Below are positions 1 to 12,294 of a DNA stretch of 64,000 nucleotides, in pieces (the first letter of the stretch is position 1; each line of letters opens with the position of its first letter). The translations under genes were made by a program, and so were the position numbers. Source of the stretch: Membranipora membranacea (taxonomy: Eukaryota > Bryozoa > Gymnolaemata > Cheilostomatida > Membraniporidae); NCBI GenBank assembly GCA_914767715.1, contig OU612070.1:5535501-5599500 (forward strand), written 5' to 3'. The notes beneath the pieces were generated by a model. The model saw only the letters and a list, made by a program, of their open reading frames with translations, did not search any database and was not told the DNA's origin.

Positions 1-611
1 CCACAACAACAAGGGCGCATTGGTTATGTGAGGTTTCCACCGCTGAGCATCTTTCTTTTTTTCTAGCAACCAACTCGCATAATATATATATTGGCGAGGC
101 TGCCAATTCTTTTTGCCCAGAAACTGCCAGCTTATTACAATCATGATCCTTTTTTACGCTAATTCATTCAGCAACAGAGGTTAGATTTTAGACCACAACA
201 CTCCATTGGTGCAGTTGCAAAGCACTAACTCCTTTTGGAATATTGAGTCCTGTAAAACACCCCCCCCCCCCATCGAGCCTCATACAATCACCCGTTAGAA
301 GGGTAGCTTTGTTAGGTAATGACCATGCCTCAGACTGACTTCTGTTAAAGTCTATCTTATATTCCCATATTTGAAGTGCTTTTCATCTAAATCAGGGTAT
401 CTTTATTTGGTATTGTAGAGATTGATGCGCCTTCCTGACTCTGCCCTACTCTACCTACTACTCACTTTCGCCTCAAATTATTTATTCACAAAAACCATTG
501 TAAGACTATGGGATTATAGGTATGCCATACTGCTATTTACTTTATACTTTAAATATTCCATGTGTCTGCTGCAATAATTTTTCAATCACGAGGCATTCTT
601 TAAATTGTTAG

Positions 612-3600
612 GTTGATAAAAGCCGACTGGAATTCAGGGGATGTGAAACAATCATATGGTAATAAAGTGGATGAAGAGATTGACGACAACGATGAGACAG
701 ATCTGAGTCTGGGAAAAAAGCTTTGGAACATGACTAAATTTATGCTACCACTTTCTTTCTGTGTCATCACACCTTGTATCTCAGAGGAGGTGAGAGAAAC
801 AGACATATGACCTAGCAAAAACTGTTGTTGTTATCAGTGCCATAAAACAGACAGGTATATTAGTCATGAGATGGCTTCCAAATTCCTGCCACTACTACGC
901 TTCCGTGCTTAGAATCGAACCTTGTTGAGAATTTGGCTAAATAAGAATTGGTCAACAGTTTCTCCTTGAATTCATTAGAACCTGTTAGCACAAGGGACAA
1001 ATGTGACTGCAACAGTAGTTTTCCAAATCGCAATGTTTTGAATCAGGTGATCACTTTGTAAAACTTGGCACCTTCTCCTGATATAGAATTAGGTATCTAG
1101 GACAATAATTTGCTTGCAATATTATTCGGCATAATAATTCAAAATAGTTATTCACACGAGTCAACAAATCGAATATCCTATCCGGCTAGAGAATGTAGCA
1201 TTCCTGGTCAGCGCGTTCCGATAGGCTGGTACCAACTTATTTCTGTATGAGAGGGAGAGGGAGAGAGAGGGGTTCTCACTGTAAATGTTTATCCGTACCG
1301 TCCAGTTGATAAATCTATGCTAATAATTTGGTTGACAATAAAAAGCCACCACAAGAAACTCAGCAGGAGATTTTTTTGAGGGAAAAGCACTTCAGCGTGA
1401 TATCTGAAAAATATTAACGGCCCTTACTTGCCTCTGCATGAGAATAATAAAGGGTTATCACTGTGAATGTCTATCCACACACACAGTAATGTTTGAAAAT
1501 ATCCCCTGCAGGAAAATATTTTATGCTCTGAATATCTCAGTGTGACTATTTTGGTTTTACTTACTTTTCAGTTTTTGATATGGGGCATAACATCAAGCTC
1601 TGATGGTGATGTGACAGACAACCTAGCCAGCTTTGGCCTTTCTTTCCTTCTAATTAATCTATTCATTCATTGTTCTAGTAAGTTAACATACATACTTGAT
1701 TCATTATTAGATATCCATTCAAAACATATTCATTTATGTACTCTGAGTTCAAAGTGATCGGTTATATCGGCTGGAGAAAAATTCATATCTAAATTTCGCA
1801 GTGCATATATTTTACTACCAAGTTTGGTACATACGTTCTCTTACCCCAAACACCTAGCGTGAATAGACAGATTTCTTGGTTCTGATTAGGGCCTCAATTT
1901 TGTAATTGCCCTCTCTCTAGTTTGGTACTTTTAACCCGCGCCACATAGGGAAAACATGCTGAAAAGAGGGGTATCTCGAAAACGGCTTATGTTAGGATAA
2001 AAATAATTTTTGATTCAGAATTTGCACCATTGAAAACTGATTGGGACATAGTTCGGGAAATAATTCTGGAACTTTGATAGTCAATTATATCAATTGCTGC
2101 CAGTGTTGCGGACAAATTTCATGTAATTTTTCATGAATTTCGTCACTAAAATTAAGATTCATCAACTATTAAGCCCCCAATGTTTTGGAAACCGTCTCTC
2201 ACATGGTGCAGATTCTGAATCAAAAGTCATTTTTATCCTTACATAAGCGGTTTTCAAGATAACCCTCTTTCAGTACGTTTTTCCTATGCGGCATGGGTTA
2301 AAAGTACAAAACTGGAGAGAGGCAACTCCTCAAATTACAGCTCAGAAAACTGTCTCTTTTGTGATAATGTCCAAATGATAGATTGAGTTGACAGGCATCA
2401 AGAACCCAAGTTTTATTGAAATTAATAATGATTTTTAATCTTTGTTCATTTTTTTATAATTTAGTTGAGGTGAAACACATCGGAATAATGTTAGTTGGTG
2501 ACAGAGAGGCTCATAAGAGAATGGTAAAATTCTGTGCTGCTGTTGGTGCTATATTCATGAGTATTGTGGTTATACTCTGTAAGTCAAAAGAATAGAACAT
2601 TTTAAAAGTCAAACAGGACAACATCTAGAATTTTATTTTCTCACCCTATCCCTTCTTTCTGGATAGGAGTTGGCCTTCCACACAAGGATTAATGTATTTA
2701 GAAACTGCAGATCACAACTCTCCATGTGACTATGTTTCCTTTTGACAAATCAAGAACATAAGGGAATAGCACATTGTAATATATCTAAAAAAATAAAATT
2801 GTGACTGGTTCAAAGAGACAGATAGTATTTGAGTATCTGGTGTTTCTTTTCCTGGAAAATTTATTGCTCAATCTATCAAAAGCAGTAAAAATAAGTCTGA
2901 TACAGCTGTTCTCTCAATTTGATTTCAGGTTTAACTCCGGCATCAAAATGGTTTATCAGAGACCTACATAAGCAATCACAGAATGTCTCAGACATAACGA
3001 CATCTAACTTGCTCCATCTTATGGGTCTTCCTCTAATTGAAGCTGTTGTAAGTCTCGCTGAGATTTGAACACTTTTACTGTATATCAAGGGTTAACTATG
3101 TTTCTAGATCCTTTTGTTGCCTATGGTCTTAGAAAAAAAACAGAACCCGAGTTGCTGCTTTTTGGCCTATGACTACACGCATGTTACTGTAAGTGTTCAG
3201 TTGTCGTTGTTCTTTGGATGGATTGCTGGTATGTAACGGATTCTTGACATTAACCACATCCTAACCCTGGGTTGATCAAGCTTTGTAACACTGCCAAGTT
3301 TTATGTGATCCTGTATCAAGAATGTAGTCAATGCCAATACCAGCAACCCAAGCTATTAAATTACTCACATTCCAAAGCATCTTACAGACAGATGAAAGAT
3401 ATATTCAGTCCAAAAATTCAGTGCGTTTCTGGGGCAAAGTATTTTTACCCTCTTGCTCAATGATGACAATGGTGTTCAGTCTGGATAATCCATTGTGCTA
3501 GAAAGTAGAGTTACCTCAACACCTCGGTCGTAAGACCGCCAATCTTTCATCATTACTGCAACGTAACTGACTATTAAGTTTAACATATCTCTTTTCAGGC

Positions 3601-6600
3601 AAGTTATCATGAGGGAGGCCTCAATCGAATGAAACTATCGCATTACACAGCAATCGCTAGACTTTCTGACTGTGGGATGCAGGTAGGCTTGTATAACTAG
3701 TCAGAATTGTTGTAAAATGTAATATTGCTACCATTATTATTGGTATGAAGATCATTATGAAGTCAACCCAGACAACCTTTTATTATGTGGTTTTCCTTAC
3801 CAAATGCCAATTATAGTTTGTCGCCAATCGGTTAAGAAACCAAATAAAAGACCTTTGATGTGTTTACTTATAGATTGCATCTGTTGTTGTGATAACCCTC
3901 ACTCCTGCCCTCCATGAGGGGATACACCCTACACTTATCCCAATTATCTCACTGTACATTGGCTACACATGTCGTCTTGCGATGGATATAGGATTTTGGT
4001 TCATGCTGGTAAAGTCCAATCTTCCAGAAGAGCAGGAGCTAGAGAAAGAGAAGGTAACAACTGTGTGTTGTGAAATTATGTGATGCCTATACAAACATTT
4101 TTCTGCAGAAGTCACTTTCTGGAGTTAAGGCTGAGAGAAGTATTCATTTTCTTAAAATAAGTCTTAAGGCTTTTTAAAGACAGGTTTAAACTCAAACCAT
4201 GCGTTTGAATGTACCTACCGGTCGACCATTCAAGATTTTCTGTCTCTATCATTGCTGAAGATATTGTTGTATCAGGAAGGGCATCTGATCTCGATCGTAC
4301 CTGTGCTACATCAATACAAGATCTCTAGCCCAACTGGAGAACACCCCTGTCAAATTTTTAACAGTTTTTGATGTCTATAATCAAGTTTTCTGCATCCCGC
4401 ACACTTTAGCATCTTCAACTCATAACACCTAGATTACATGACCATCTGCAAAATGTCAGTTGCCTTTGAATTCTCAGAACTAGTGTATATGAGTGTTCTT
4501 GTATTTTTTGCAGAGATCCTCCTCCATATTGAAAGCAGTTGTGTTCCTGCTGCCTCTATTGGCGGTGAGGACTGTACAGAAGTCTCGAAAGGTGATAATA
4601 AATTTGGTGGTTTCTCACAATTTGTCCGGAACTGTTGGGACAGTGGCAGCTGCTGAGGTAAGCCGAAAAGCTAGAGTCAGTGACAAAGAATTATGCAAAC
4701 AATAATAATTTGCAATTCAGAAGCAAAATCGCTTAAAGGATGCTAAATGTTAAGTATGGTTATTGACTTTAGGTCCCACTGATGTGCTTTAGTTTAAAAG
4801 TTATCTCCTCATACAAAGAAAGGGGATAACTCTGATTCCATAAATTTGATCCTTGTGTCAACTTTGATAAATTCATTCGAAGATTTTCATTCCGCAATAA
4901 AAGGCTAGAGACATGGCACTTAAATTTGAAACGATTTTAGTGTGACATCCAGCCCCCATAGATTGATTGATTGGAGCTGTGTGACTTTGTCGAATTCCCC
5001 CACCAGTACAATCACTTAAATGAATCAAGGCTATCAAGATGTATGCCTATATATACATATATATATATACATATATATCTATATATATAACATATTGACT
5101 AAAACATTGACATTGACTAAAACATGCATTAAGGTAGCTGCGGCAGTGGCCAGGGCCATGTGTTAAAAGTTGCAAGGTCAGAAAATCCTCCCAACATGAA
5201 TCAAGTTTTTTGAATTTGGTTTCATAGGCTATTGCCGTTTTGAGTAGAGTCTATCCTCTTGGCCGTCTTCTCCACAGTTACCTTAGTGAGATCAGAACAG
5301 TTATGCCTGTCTTCCACAATGGCATCAGAGGTCACAATCAATATTCACTGAAGGTATGTTTATGTTTGCACATTCTTTTTTCACAGGTTTTCTCATCCAA
5401 ACAATGTTTCTAGTTTGCTGCAGGTCCACCTTAATCCAATTGCCTGCATCCAGTTGTACTCTTTCACTTGTGGGGTGTGACCATTAGAGGGGGAGCAACT
5501 CTGAATGCAGGCAAATGGGCCAAACTTGGTCTACGTATGCTAATCAACTTCAAATTTTGATACAGAATGATGTATGTTTATTTTTCGGCCTTGCACATAC
5601 CCAATGCTCGCTATAACCCAGCGATAATAGGTCTACTAGGTCTATGTCCGTCCCCCACTTTAACTTTGAGAACGACATTTTTAATAACTGATCCTGTCCT
5701 GCTTTAATGGAGCTAGCATTCAGTAAAGTGTTACGGTGCTGAACTTATGAAGTATGTCTGCCTTTAAACTCTTCTAATCTTGCTGCAGGTATTGGCGATT
5801 TTTGCTGCTATTGTCACATTGGGAACATTTCTCATGGATGCAGTGCTGATGGGGATCCCATATTGTGCTTATTTCATTTTCCACACAGTACTCCGAGTGA
5901 GTGAGAAATTTGCCTCAGAGGCACTGATACCAATGGCTATCTTCGTTCCGATATGCCTAACAGGTGAACCAACCAAATCTATTTACTATGTTTTACTAAA
6001 TTGAGAACTTATCTCAAGTATCTTTGACTACTAGAATGTTCATACACAGTTTTTCCTAATATTATTCTGATTCTCCAGTAGTAACCCCCAAGTAGTGATC
6101 TGTGTTTGTGATTCAAATTTCTTCAAACTGTCTTGAGAAGTGATAAAGTCCATTGCTGTTTTTGTTCTCCCAACGCCCATTGTTTATATAGTTAACAGAC
6201 CAAGAGATATAATGGGCTGGAAAGCTCTGCATTCCCCTCCATAAACTTTGAGTTATCAACGTGATCCATCCTGTTGCTTGTTTTGAGGAAAATCTGCACT
6301 TACAACTATGATTGGCATACGATCCTGTTCCACACCAATCACAGCACAGGCACACAAACATCTGAAATAGCCTGCAAAAGTAGATTGCCAGTTGAACTTT
6401 TAAGCAAGGACAAACGACTCCTTAATAGTAATCGCAAAATGGCTTATTCTGATTCAACTGGTATTTTTCCGAAGGGAGCAACTTCTTTATTACAACAATC
6501 AATGGAATCATGTGATAAAACTGTGTCGAATTGCATAAAATGAAAATACTGAGCGCTTGGCGGGGATTGAACCAACATATAACCATGTGATGTTTCAAAC

Positions 6601-7672
6601 CCCATGCCGCTCCTTAGATTCCACTGCAAGCCATTGTACAATGCTGACTGACTGGCCATCACTTTTCATTTGCAGTTGGACTGAGAGCGTACTGTTCTGG
6701 GTTACTTATCATGAACAAACAGACAAAATATTTGACACCAAGTGCGTTCATCGCTTTACTTGGGTTATGTTTATGCCTGGGAACCCTGCAATACACCAGG
6801 TTTGTCACAATACTACATCTGGCTTGGGCTATTTACCTGTTGCATACACATGATACCTTTTTTTCTGCAGATCCAAAATCTGTTATAACATGTTAGAGTG
6901 CCCTGAGCATTTCAACAGAGCAACCAAACAGGTTAGACTGCCAATCGCTGTCTGGTAGGATTGTCTGACCAGGTAGGTTGGTATATTGGCCAAGATACTG
7001 TTTGTATATAAGTGAGCTTCAATAAATTGGCTAGTCTTCCATTTTGGACTGTATATACACTGGATACATTGCTTTATGGAAGTCAATTCTGCATCCCATG
7101 AAACTAGATCTCGGGTGGGAGAAACTGTAAAAATGAACTCCTGCATTCGGCCTTAGAAAGTTCTTTCATCTAGATTTAGTAAGTCTATTAGCTGTTTTTT
7201 TTCAGGTTGTCAGGAGCTGCCTATGGTATATTATGCTATCTCTTAACTTATGTGATTGAAACAATTTGTGTTGCTGTGGCAACAATCGTTCTACATTTAT
7301 TGAAGGTAAGTCGGGCATCCAATATTAATGAGGCTTAGAATTCACCTTTGTCTAAAGCTGGGAGAGGGGGATAATCCCCTCATGGGAACATCATCTAAGG
7401 ACTAGATTGAAAGGAATATTTTTAAATTATAAAGTCCTTATTTACCTGATTATGAATTGATAAAGTCTTATGGTCAATATAATACACAGTATATTGCTAG
7501 CATGGCATTGGTTCCATTATACTTTTGATGATATTGCCAAGAGTACAGCGAAACCAATGCTAAGCTATTTGTTGGACAAGAAATATATATTACTGATTAT
7601 ATTTTGCAGAAAAAAGAGAAAGGGGTCAAATATGAAACAGCTGCTGATGAGAAAGACCAAAATGACAAATGA
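612..7672 (+). CDS. Multi-pass membrane protein, paralogue A (exons 2-13; exon 1 off-window)
   Basis: Unrecognised family. Exons: 612-789, 1572-1677, 2465-2578, 2929-3047, 3599-3682, 3874-4053, 4514-4657, 5228-5353, 5789-5963, 6676-6799, 7206-7305 and 7610-7672 (TGA at 7670). All introns are GT-AG and all phases join, giving 1513 coding bases; with the 23-base first exon seen in paralogue B this makes 511 residues. The N-terminus is acidic (residues about 28-38). Roughly nine to eleven hydrophobic segments follow, near residues 51-72, 84-100, 122-141, 167-180, 209-222, 228-258, 273-287, 359-392, 403-415, 435-452 and 459-490. A short lysine- and acid-rich tail ends the protein. No signal peptide or soluble catalytic domain is visible. 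It is presumably a polytopic membrane protein; XK-related, GPCR and transporter families were considered but no diagnostic motif was found. It is probably expressed or recently functional, because frame and splice sites are intact. Confidence 0.85.
1889..2345. mobile_element. Long fold-back MITE in intron 3 of paralogue A
   Basis: The two ends are inverted copies of each other. The left arm begins GGGCCTCAATTTTGTAATTG and runs through TTGGTACTTTTAACCCGCGC. The reverse complement of the right arm reads through the matching sequence TTTTGTACTTTTAACCCATG to the other end. Both arms also contain matching inner blocks around AGAGGGGTATCTCGAAAACG, so each arm is about 150 bases. No open reading frame lies between them. 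It is probably a non-autonomous DNA element, family unknown. The copy-2 equivalent has lost the outer right arm. Confidence 0.75.
5042..5098. repeat. AT/TATACA microsatellite in intron 8 of paralogue A
   Basis: A run of alternating TA with interspersed C (TATATATACATATATATA type). The equivalent tract in copy 2 (34,336-34,398) has a different length, as expected for a slipping microsatellite. Confidence 0.9.
5423..5532. mobile_element. Palindromic MITE, CCTGCAT family, copy in intron 9 of A
   Basis: A near-palindrome of about 110 bases. The left arm contains AATTGCCTGCATCCAGTTG and the right arm is its inverse, containing CAACTCTGAATGCAGGCAAA, with outer ends GGTCCACC and GGTCTACG (read inwards). 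The same family occurs at 19,191-19,306 and in the duplicated position 34,736-34,848. Being non-coding, short and palindromic, it looks like a MITE. Confidence 0.75.
6545..6665 (-). mobile_element. Possible tRNA-related SINE fragment before exon 11
   Basis: On the minus strand a B-box-like GGTTCAATCCC is preceded by a weak A-box-like stretch. It sits just upstream of the exon 11 acceptor in both duplicated copies (here and at about 35,872-35,985), so it predates the duplication. The A box is degenerate, so the assignment is tentative. Confidence 0.35.
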
Positions 7673-7795
7673 TAACAGTAATATTGTCCTGCCTAGAGCA
7701 GGCTTCTGTCATGTCATTAACTACCTTTGATCACATGCCATCTCAATTTTAAAACAATATGACACGGCATTCATAACTGTTCTGTTTTCATTATA

Positions 7796-7819
7796 TCACA
7801 GAGTAATTACTCTGTGATT
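7796..7819. repeat. 24-base perfect palindrome in the 3' flank of A
   Basis: ATCACAGAGTAA followed by its exact inverse complement TTACTCTGTGAT. In copy 2 the left arm is missing while the right arm is retained. It lies between the stop codon (7670) and the candidate polyadenylation signal (7911), so it could form a hairpin in the 3' UTR. Confidence 0.8.
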
Positions 7820-7910
7820 ATATGTAACGTTCGAAATCTAATTTCCTACATCAGGTTTATACCAATCATTATTCGTTATTTCAAGTTCTTGGAAACAGTG
7901 TCGTGACTAA

Positions 7911-7916
7911 AATAAA
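7911..7916 (+). promoter_or_regulatory. Candidate polyadenylation signal, paralogue A
   Basis: AATAAA about 240 bases after the stop codon. It is conserved at 37,197-37,202 after paralogue B. Position fits a 3' UTR end, but no transcript evidence is available. Confidence 0.4.
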
Positions 7917-8600
7917 TGCTGTTCATTCATGTCAAATATTCTGAGAGCAAGTCTGAAAGAGTGAAAACAAACCATTTTACGGAATTTCATTAATTCATTG
8001 TAATAACATTATAAGCTGTTAGAGTGCATTTTTCATTCTACCAATGCTCTGATAATGTGATCCTTTTGGCAGAGTTTATAAAAAGGACAGCCGAAGCCCT
8101 TTGCGTTCAAACAAAAATAGGAATTTCTTCTTACCCTCAATCTGCCTGGCCAACATGAAGCACCTTTTTGTCGTTGGCCTTGTGTGAGCCTTTGAGGATG
8201 AACCGTTAGATCATGGAGATTTGATCGTGACATTTCAATTTGCAGAGTTCATCTTTGATTATTGTTTCATGTATATCAATGAATCTTTTTTGTTTGCAGC
8301 AAATAGTTTATTGCTGAACAATTCCTGAAATATCCCTGTAACTCCTATTTGTAACTATTCAATAAGAAAAAACACCACTGTTTTCTTATACCGCACAGTA
8401 TAAATAAGTGATCAAATAGAAACAGGATAAGATGATAGTCCTTTGATGGCCAGATCAATTGATGTTTTAAGGCAAACTTCACATTTAGATGGTGATTAAG
8501 ATGGCAAAACATTGAAGTTACAGCGGAGGTGTTCAACAATTAATCTGATAAGGAGCATGGCAGTCATGACTGTGCAATGTTATAGAAGAGTCAGTGTCAT

Positions 8601-8866
8601 ATAGGTGGGAGGTGGCTCAGTTGGTTAGAGCACCGCTAGCTTAGCGTGCAAATGCTGAAGGTTGTGGGTTCGAATACCATTGCAGTCCATCGACTACTGG
8701 GGTTTGGTTGGCCCCAAGATGTGCTCCGACCTGCCTGCATACAGAGAGCAAACTGGGACAGATATTGCTGCCTCTTCCCTAAGGCACTAATATTTTGTCG
8801 CCCATGCTTCGGATGGGGGAGTGATAAGACACCCGATTTATCGACCAGTTTAATCAACCGTGACCC
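8601..8866 (+). mobile_element. tRNA-derived SINE (present only in copy 1)
   Basis: The head carries an RNA polymerase III A box (TGGCTCAGTTGGTTAGAGCA) and a B box (GGTTCGAATACC) about 55 bases later. A unique body follows, containing GACCTGCCTGCATACAGAGA. Head and body match the copy at 13,415-13,665. The orthologous position in copy 2 (near 37,850) lacks the element, so it inserted after the duplication or was lost there. It is too long and too mismatched in the acceptor stem to be a functional tRNA gene. Confidence 0.8.
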
Positions 8867-9215
8867 TGAATGTGACACAAACAGTGTGTGTGACAGAATA
8901 ATGCAACAAATGATTTTTGTTTAATTAAAAGCAAACTACAAATTGATAATCTTTGTCTAAATGTACAACATGTTAAATACATCACAAGAAGACGGAAGTC
9001 AGCGGACAGAAAGATCCACGGGCTTCTTATTCTCAAACAGTTTGGCATAGACAAACAGTCTCTGATACACATGTACAATTGGGTAATAATTCCAACCATA
9101 AGCCACACAGCTACAGCCTGGTACCCACTGACAACTAATCAGCAGAAATCCAATCTGGAGAATCGTCAAAAAGTTTGCACTCCTAATAATATACCATGAC
9201 GTGGACATTACTCAG

Positions 9216-11009
9216 AAGTCGTTTTACTCAGTATAGCCTTCTCTCATTGGACACTTTCTGATAAGGTTAACATCATTAAAGGTAAAGTTGAGTAAAGTGA
9301 TGGACATGTCTTATTAATTGTTGCACTACTACATTCATTTCCTCCAGTAACTACTTTCTACATACATTCTTTTCATTCATACAAAACTAGAGCTGCCTCT
9401 ACTTTGTGTCAAGTGTAAACAGGGTCCCAATGATGAAAGAAGTCTTCACTGGTAAGTTGTAACTGCTGAAGTTCTACTTATTCAATACTAGCTTATTGAT
9501 AACAACCTAAATTGTTATTGTAGATATAAATAATATGTTCTTGGCTGATTGATGTTATGAATTGAGTTCTCAACAGACCAACAATTATCATGTTCTGCTA
9601 TTAGAGATTCATAAAGTTAAGAACAATAACTGTCCTACTATTGGTCTGTACACACTCATTGAGTGTGGTAGATCATCATGCTAGACCAAAGGAGAGAACT
9701 AGTCAGGTCAGGTTCTTCAAATTAACAAGAGAATAGCCATTGCTGTAGTCATATGACAAGATGCATCTTATGATTATTTCAGGTACATCTGCCCTACCTA
9801 GATGAGGTTGCTGGTAATATGTGCCACAGATTCCCAGAAAAAATACATTGGCGTTGAAGGGACAGCCACAATTTGCAGTGGTAGTGGCCCAGTGGGTATG
9901 AGGATAAGGTTGGTATAAATTTTCGCTGCATTTGAGATATGATGTCTTAAAGCCAAATGTTAATCCAACAATAATGCCCTGGATATCAAAGATGTGTGTT
10001 GCTGCTCAAACATCAAGGTCCTACTTTATTGTAAGAATCGCCACATTTAGCTTGTTATGTGTTTTTGGTGAACAAAATGTTCTAAACTTATATTTCTCTT
10101 CGGGTTATTTAATATAGAGAGGACAGTGCTTCAATCAGAGTTGGAGGTGATCATTAGCACAGTGAGCAAACTTGTTAACATGGGCCCGAGAGATGGAACG
10201 AACAGGCTGTACCACATATATAATGATAGCCGATATCGCAACATATACAACCTGTGGGAGAGTAGCACTGAGAAACTGTCTGGCTGAAACTTATCTGGAC
10301 AATTCCATGCTAATAAACATTTAAGGCCCTGAGAGAGCATTATTTAATTTTCAGAGGGCTAAGAAAAAGATCATCGCCCTTAAAAGCAGAAGAGTTTGCT
10401 AAAAAATATATTTCCTGTACCATGTTGCACTGAAATAAACAAAGTTAGTTTTCCTTTGAAATAGTTTGATGTCTTAATTTATCCAAGCCTGATGCATTAT
10501 CTTTTGGGCCAAGGTACTCCCTGTTATGTTCTCTTGGGAACAGATGAGGATTATATACGTAATATGAGGTATCATCATGACATATGAGAGGACAACTCAT
10601 CATTAATTTGGTGTTATACATCATAAACTGCTATTCTTTTCCAGGGGAGGAGAGATGGGTTGCTCTCATGCCAATAAATGCATCGAAACCATTTGTTACA
10701 TGTCTGCGTGTACACCAAGAGCCCAACAATGAAATAGCTTCTTTCAACTGAAAATCCTGGGGCAGCACTTTTGAATTCATTGTCATATATATGTATGCTA
10801 CTAAGTAAATTATTCAAGTGTTTAGCATATAATTCTACAGAAAATTGATTCATCAGGTGACTAAAATATAAGATACAAGTATGTTTGTAAACAAAAATCT
10901 ATCAAACAGGTGGGCTTGAAGATCAGCTTTTAATAAAACTGGTCACTGATTCACCTATCATCAACTGCACTACTTGTATTCCTGCTGTATCAAACAACTA
11001 AAACTATAG
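9216..11009. other. Intergenic, no recognisable gene
   Basis: AT-rich sequence with only short random reading frames. I see no domain motifs, splice-paired exons or clear repeats. Confidence 0.6.
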
Positions 11010-11085
11010 CAGTATGGTTTGAACTTGCAACTCCTTGAACAAAAGACAACAGCGCTAACAGCTCAGCCATCCAGGCCAATATGGT
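11010..11085 (-). mobile_element. tRNA-like SINE head, degenerate
   Basis: On the minus strand, GGATGGCTGAGCTGTTAGCG resembles an A box and GCAAGTTCAAAC a B box. No SINE body similar to the copies at 8601 and 13,415 could be traced, so it may be a truncated or different tRNA-derived family. Confidence 0.4.
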
Positions 11086-11339
11086 TGGTGGGCAAAAAGT
11101 GCTGACTATCAACCCACTAGCAGTTACGCTATGCATAACGCTACACTGCGGGTGGCACAATGACGATACGGGTGGGGACATAATGCAAAGTTATTGAAGC
11201 GCAATGTCCTATCTATACTGTTTTTTAAATCTATGCTCGCAGCACAATCTAATTACGTCATGTCGTCTTATTTAAGTTGGACACATTATGATCAGTGAAG
11301 CATAAGCATTGTCCTGTCTAGGTAGTATATTAAGTCTAT

Positions 11340-11720
11340 GGATCAAACTTTGGAAGGTGAGTTATTCCCTTTCTTTGTATGAGAAGATAACTCAAAAACT
11401 AAAGCACAGCAGGGCATCAAAGTCAACAATCACACCTTAACTTTTAGCATTTTTTAGTCAATATTGTGTATGCAAATTATCATTGTTTGTATATATGTTT
11501 GTCACTGACACAAACTTTACTGCTTACCTCAGCTGCTTCCGTCCAAACTCTACAGACCAATTGTGAGAAACCACAAAATTTATTATCACGTTTCGTGACT
11601 TCTGTATAGTCCTCATTGCTAATAGGGTAGCAGGAATACGACTGCTTTTTAGTATATAAGAGGTTCTCTGCAACAAATTGTAGAACATTCAAATACATTC
11701 TTTTTGAAAAGGCAAAGACA
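11340..11720 (-). pseudogene. Inverted fragment of the membrane-protein family: exon 8 plus flanking intron
   Basis: Read on the minus strand, 11,667-11,528 is an exon 8 homologue with a TTGCAG acceptor, a GTAAGC donor and the conserved core MRTIQKSRNVIINFVVSHN. The exon is 140 bases, against 144 in paralogues A and B, so the frame breaks near its end. The following intron sequence is also shared: at 11,350-11,440 it matches the stretch after exon 8 of A (around 4780-4860). No neighbouring exons 7 or 9 were found, so this is a rearranged duplicate fragment. Confidence 0.8.
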
Positions 11721-12203
11721 AATAACAAATTTTTCTTCAGAAAACCTTTGTTTGATTATAGACAACTGATACTCGTTAAAACTGTACCTGAAAATGCATT
11801 GGTTTTCAAACATTTATAGGAGGGGCTGAATTTTATCGTGAGTAACAGCCAGCTTATATAGGAAAGCATCTTTAGTAAATCTGGAAATTCTTGGGACAGT
11901 TGGTGTCAAATTGACTGTGAGCCTCGTTATGAAACAAATGGAGGCATGTGAAGAGTTTACATCTGGATTTCGCCCATCAAAGATTTAGTTTAGCATGGGC
12001 TCATACTAGTTACACTGTCATAATTATAACTTGTTGAATGATTAGGTAAGAATGTCGGCACATTACATATCATAACACCATCGTGGGGTCTCTGAAATCT
12101 CTGGTATCAGTTCTAGCATAAATATTGTTCTTGTGATATAACCATCTTGAAACTAATCCCCGTATTTACATCAGCTTAATGTAAACATCAATATAGGACT
12201 GAC

Positions 12204-12294
12204 CTGTCTTAAAGCAAATTGTTAGAGTCTCCCAACACCCACACTCCATTTTTCACTGCAATAGGCTTTAATGATTCGAGTTGTGCAAGCAAAC
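12204..12294 (-). pseudogene. C-type lectin exon 3 relic
   Basis: On the minus strand this exon has a TTCCAG acceptor and a GTCAGT donor and matches exon 3 of the lectin gene at 56,065-56,146. The shared core is AATGGAGTGTGGGTG, then GACTCTA, with homology running through the donor into the intron (GTCCTAT in both). It encodes a degraded form of the WVWED-type C-type lectin strand. It is 91 bases rather than 82, so the frame differs. No partner lectin exons were found nearby. Confidence 0.65.

Larger units (their letters stand above)
1..9215. repeat. Segmental duplication, copy 1
   Basis: This block is collinear with 29,467-38,310. Near the 5' end the offset is exactly 29,476 bases (exon 2 at 612 versus 30,088; exon 3 at 1572 versus 31,048), and it drifts through small indels. 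Copy 1 starts before the window. Homology continues past the gene to about 9215, where copy 2 matches up to about 38,310. Differences include a SINE present only here (8601-8866), a MITE arm present only here (about 2295-2441), and a roughly 125-base segment present only in copy 2 (about 37,931-38,057). Both coding and intronic sequence are duplicated, so this is DNA-level duplication and not retroposition. Confidence 0.95.

Noticed and set aside
612-7672. Assignment of the membrane family to XK-related scramblases, GPCRs or a known transporter
   Set aside because: Length and hydrophobic segments are compatible with several families, but none of their diagnostic motifs was seen.
8601-8690. 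A functional tRNA gene
   Set aside because: A and B boxes are present, but the acceptor stem does not pair and the match continues into a long shared body with another copy, so it is a SINE.
11050-11085. Lectin exon 4 on the minus strand (GGATGGCTGAG resembles its start)
   Set aside because: The match stops after about eleven bases and the context fits a tRNA-like A box.
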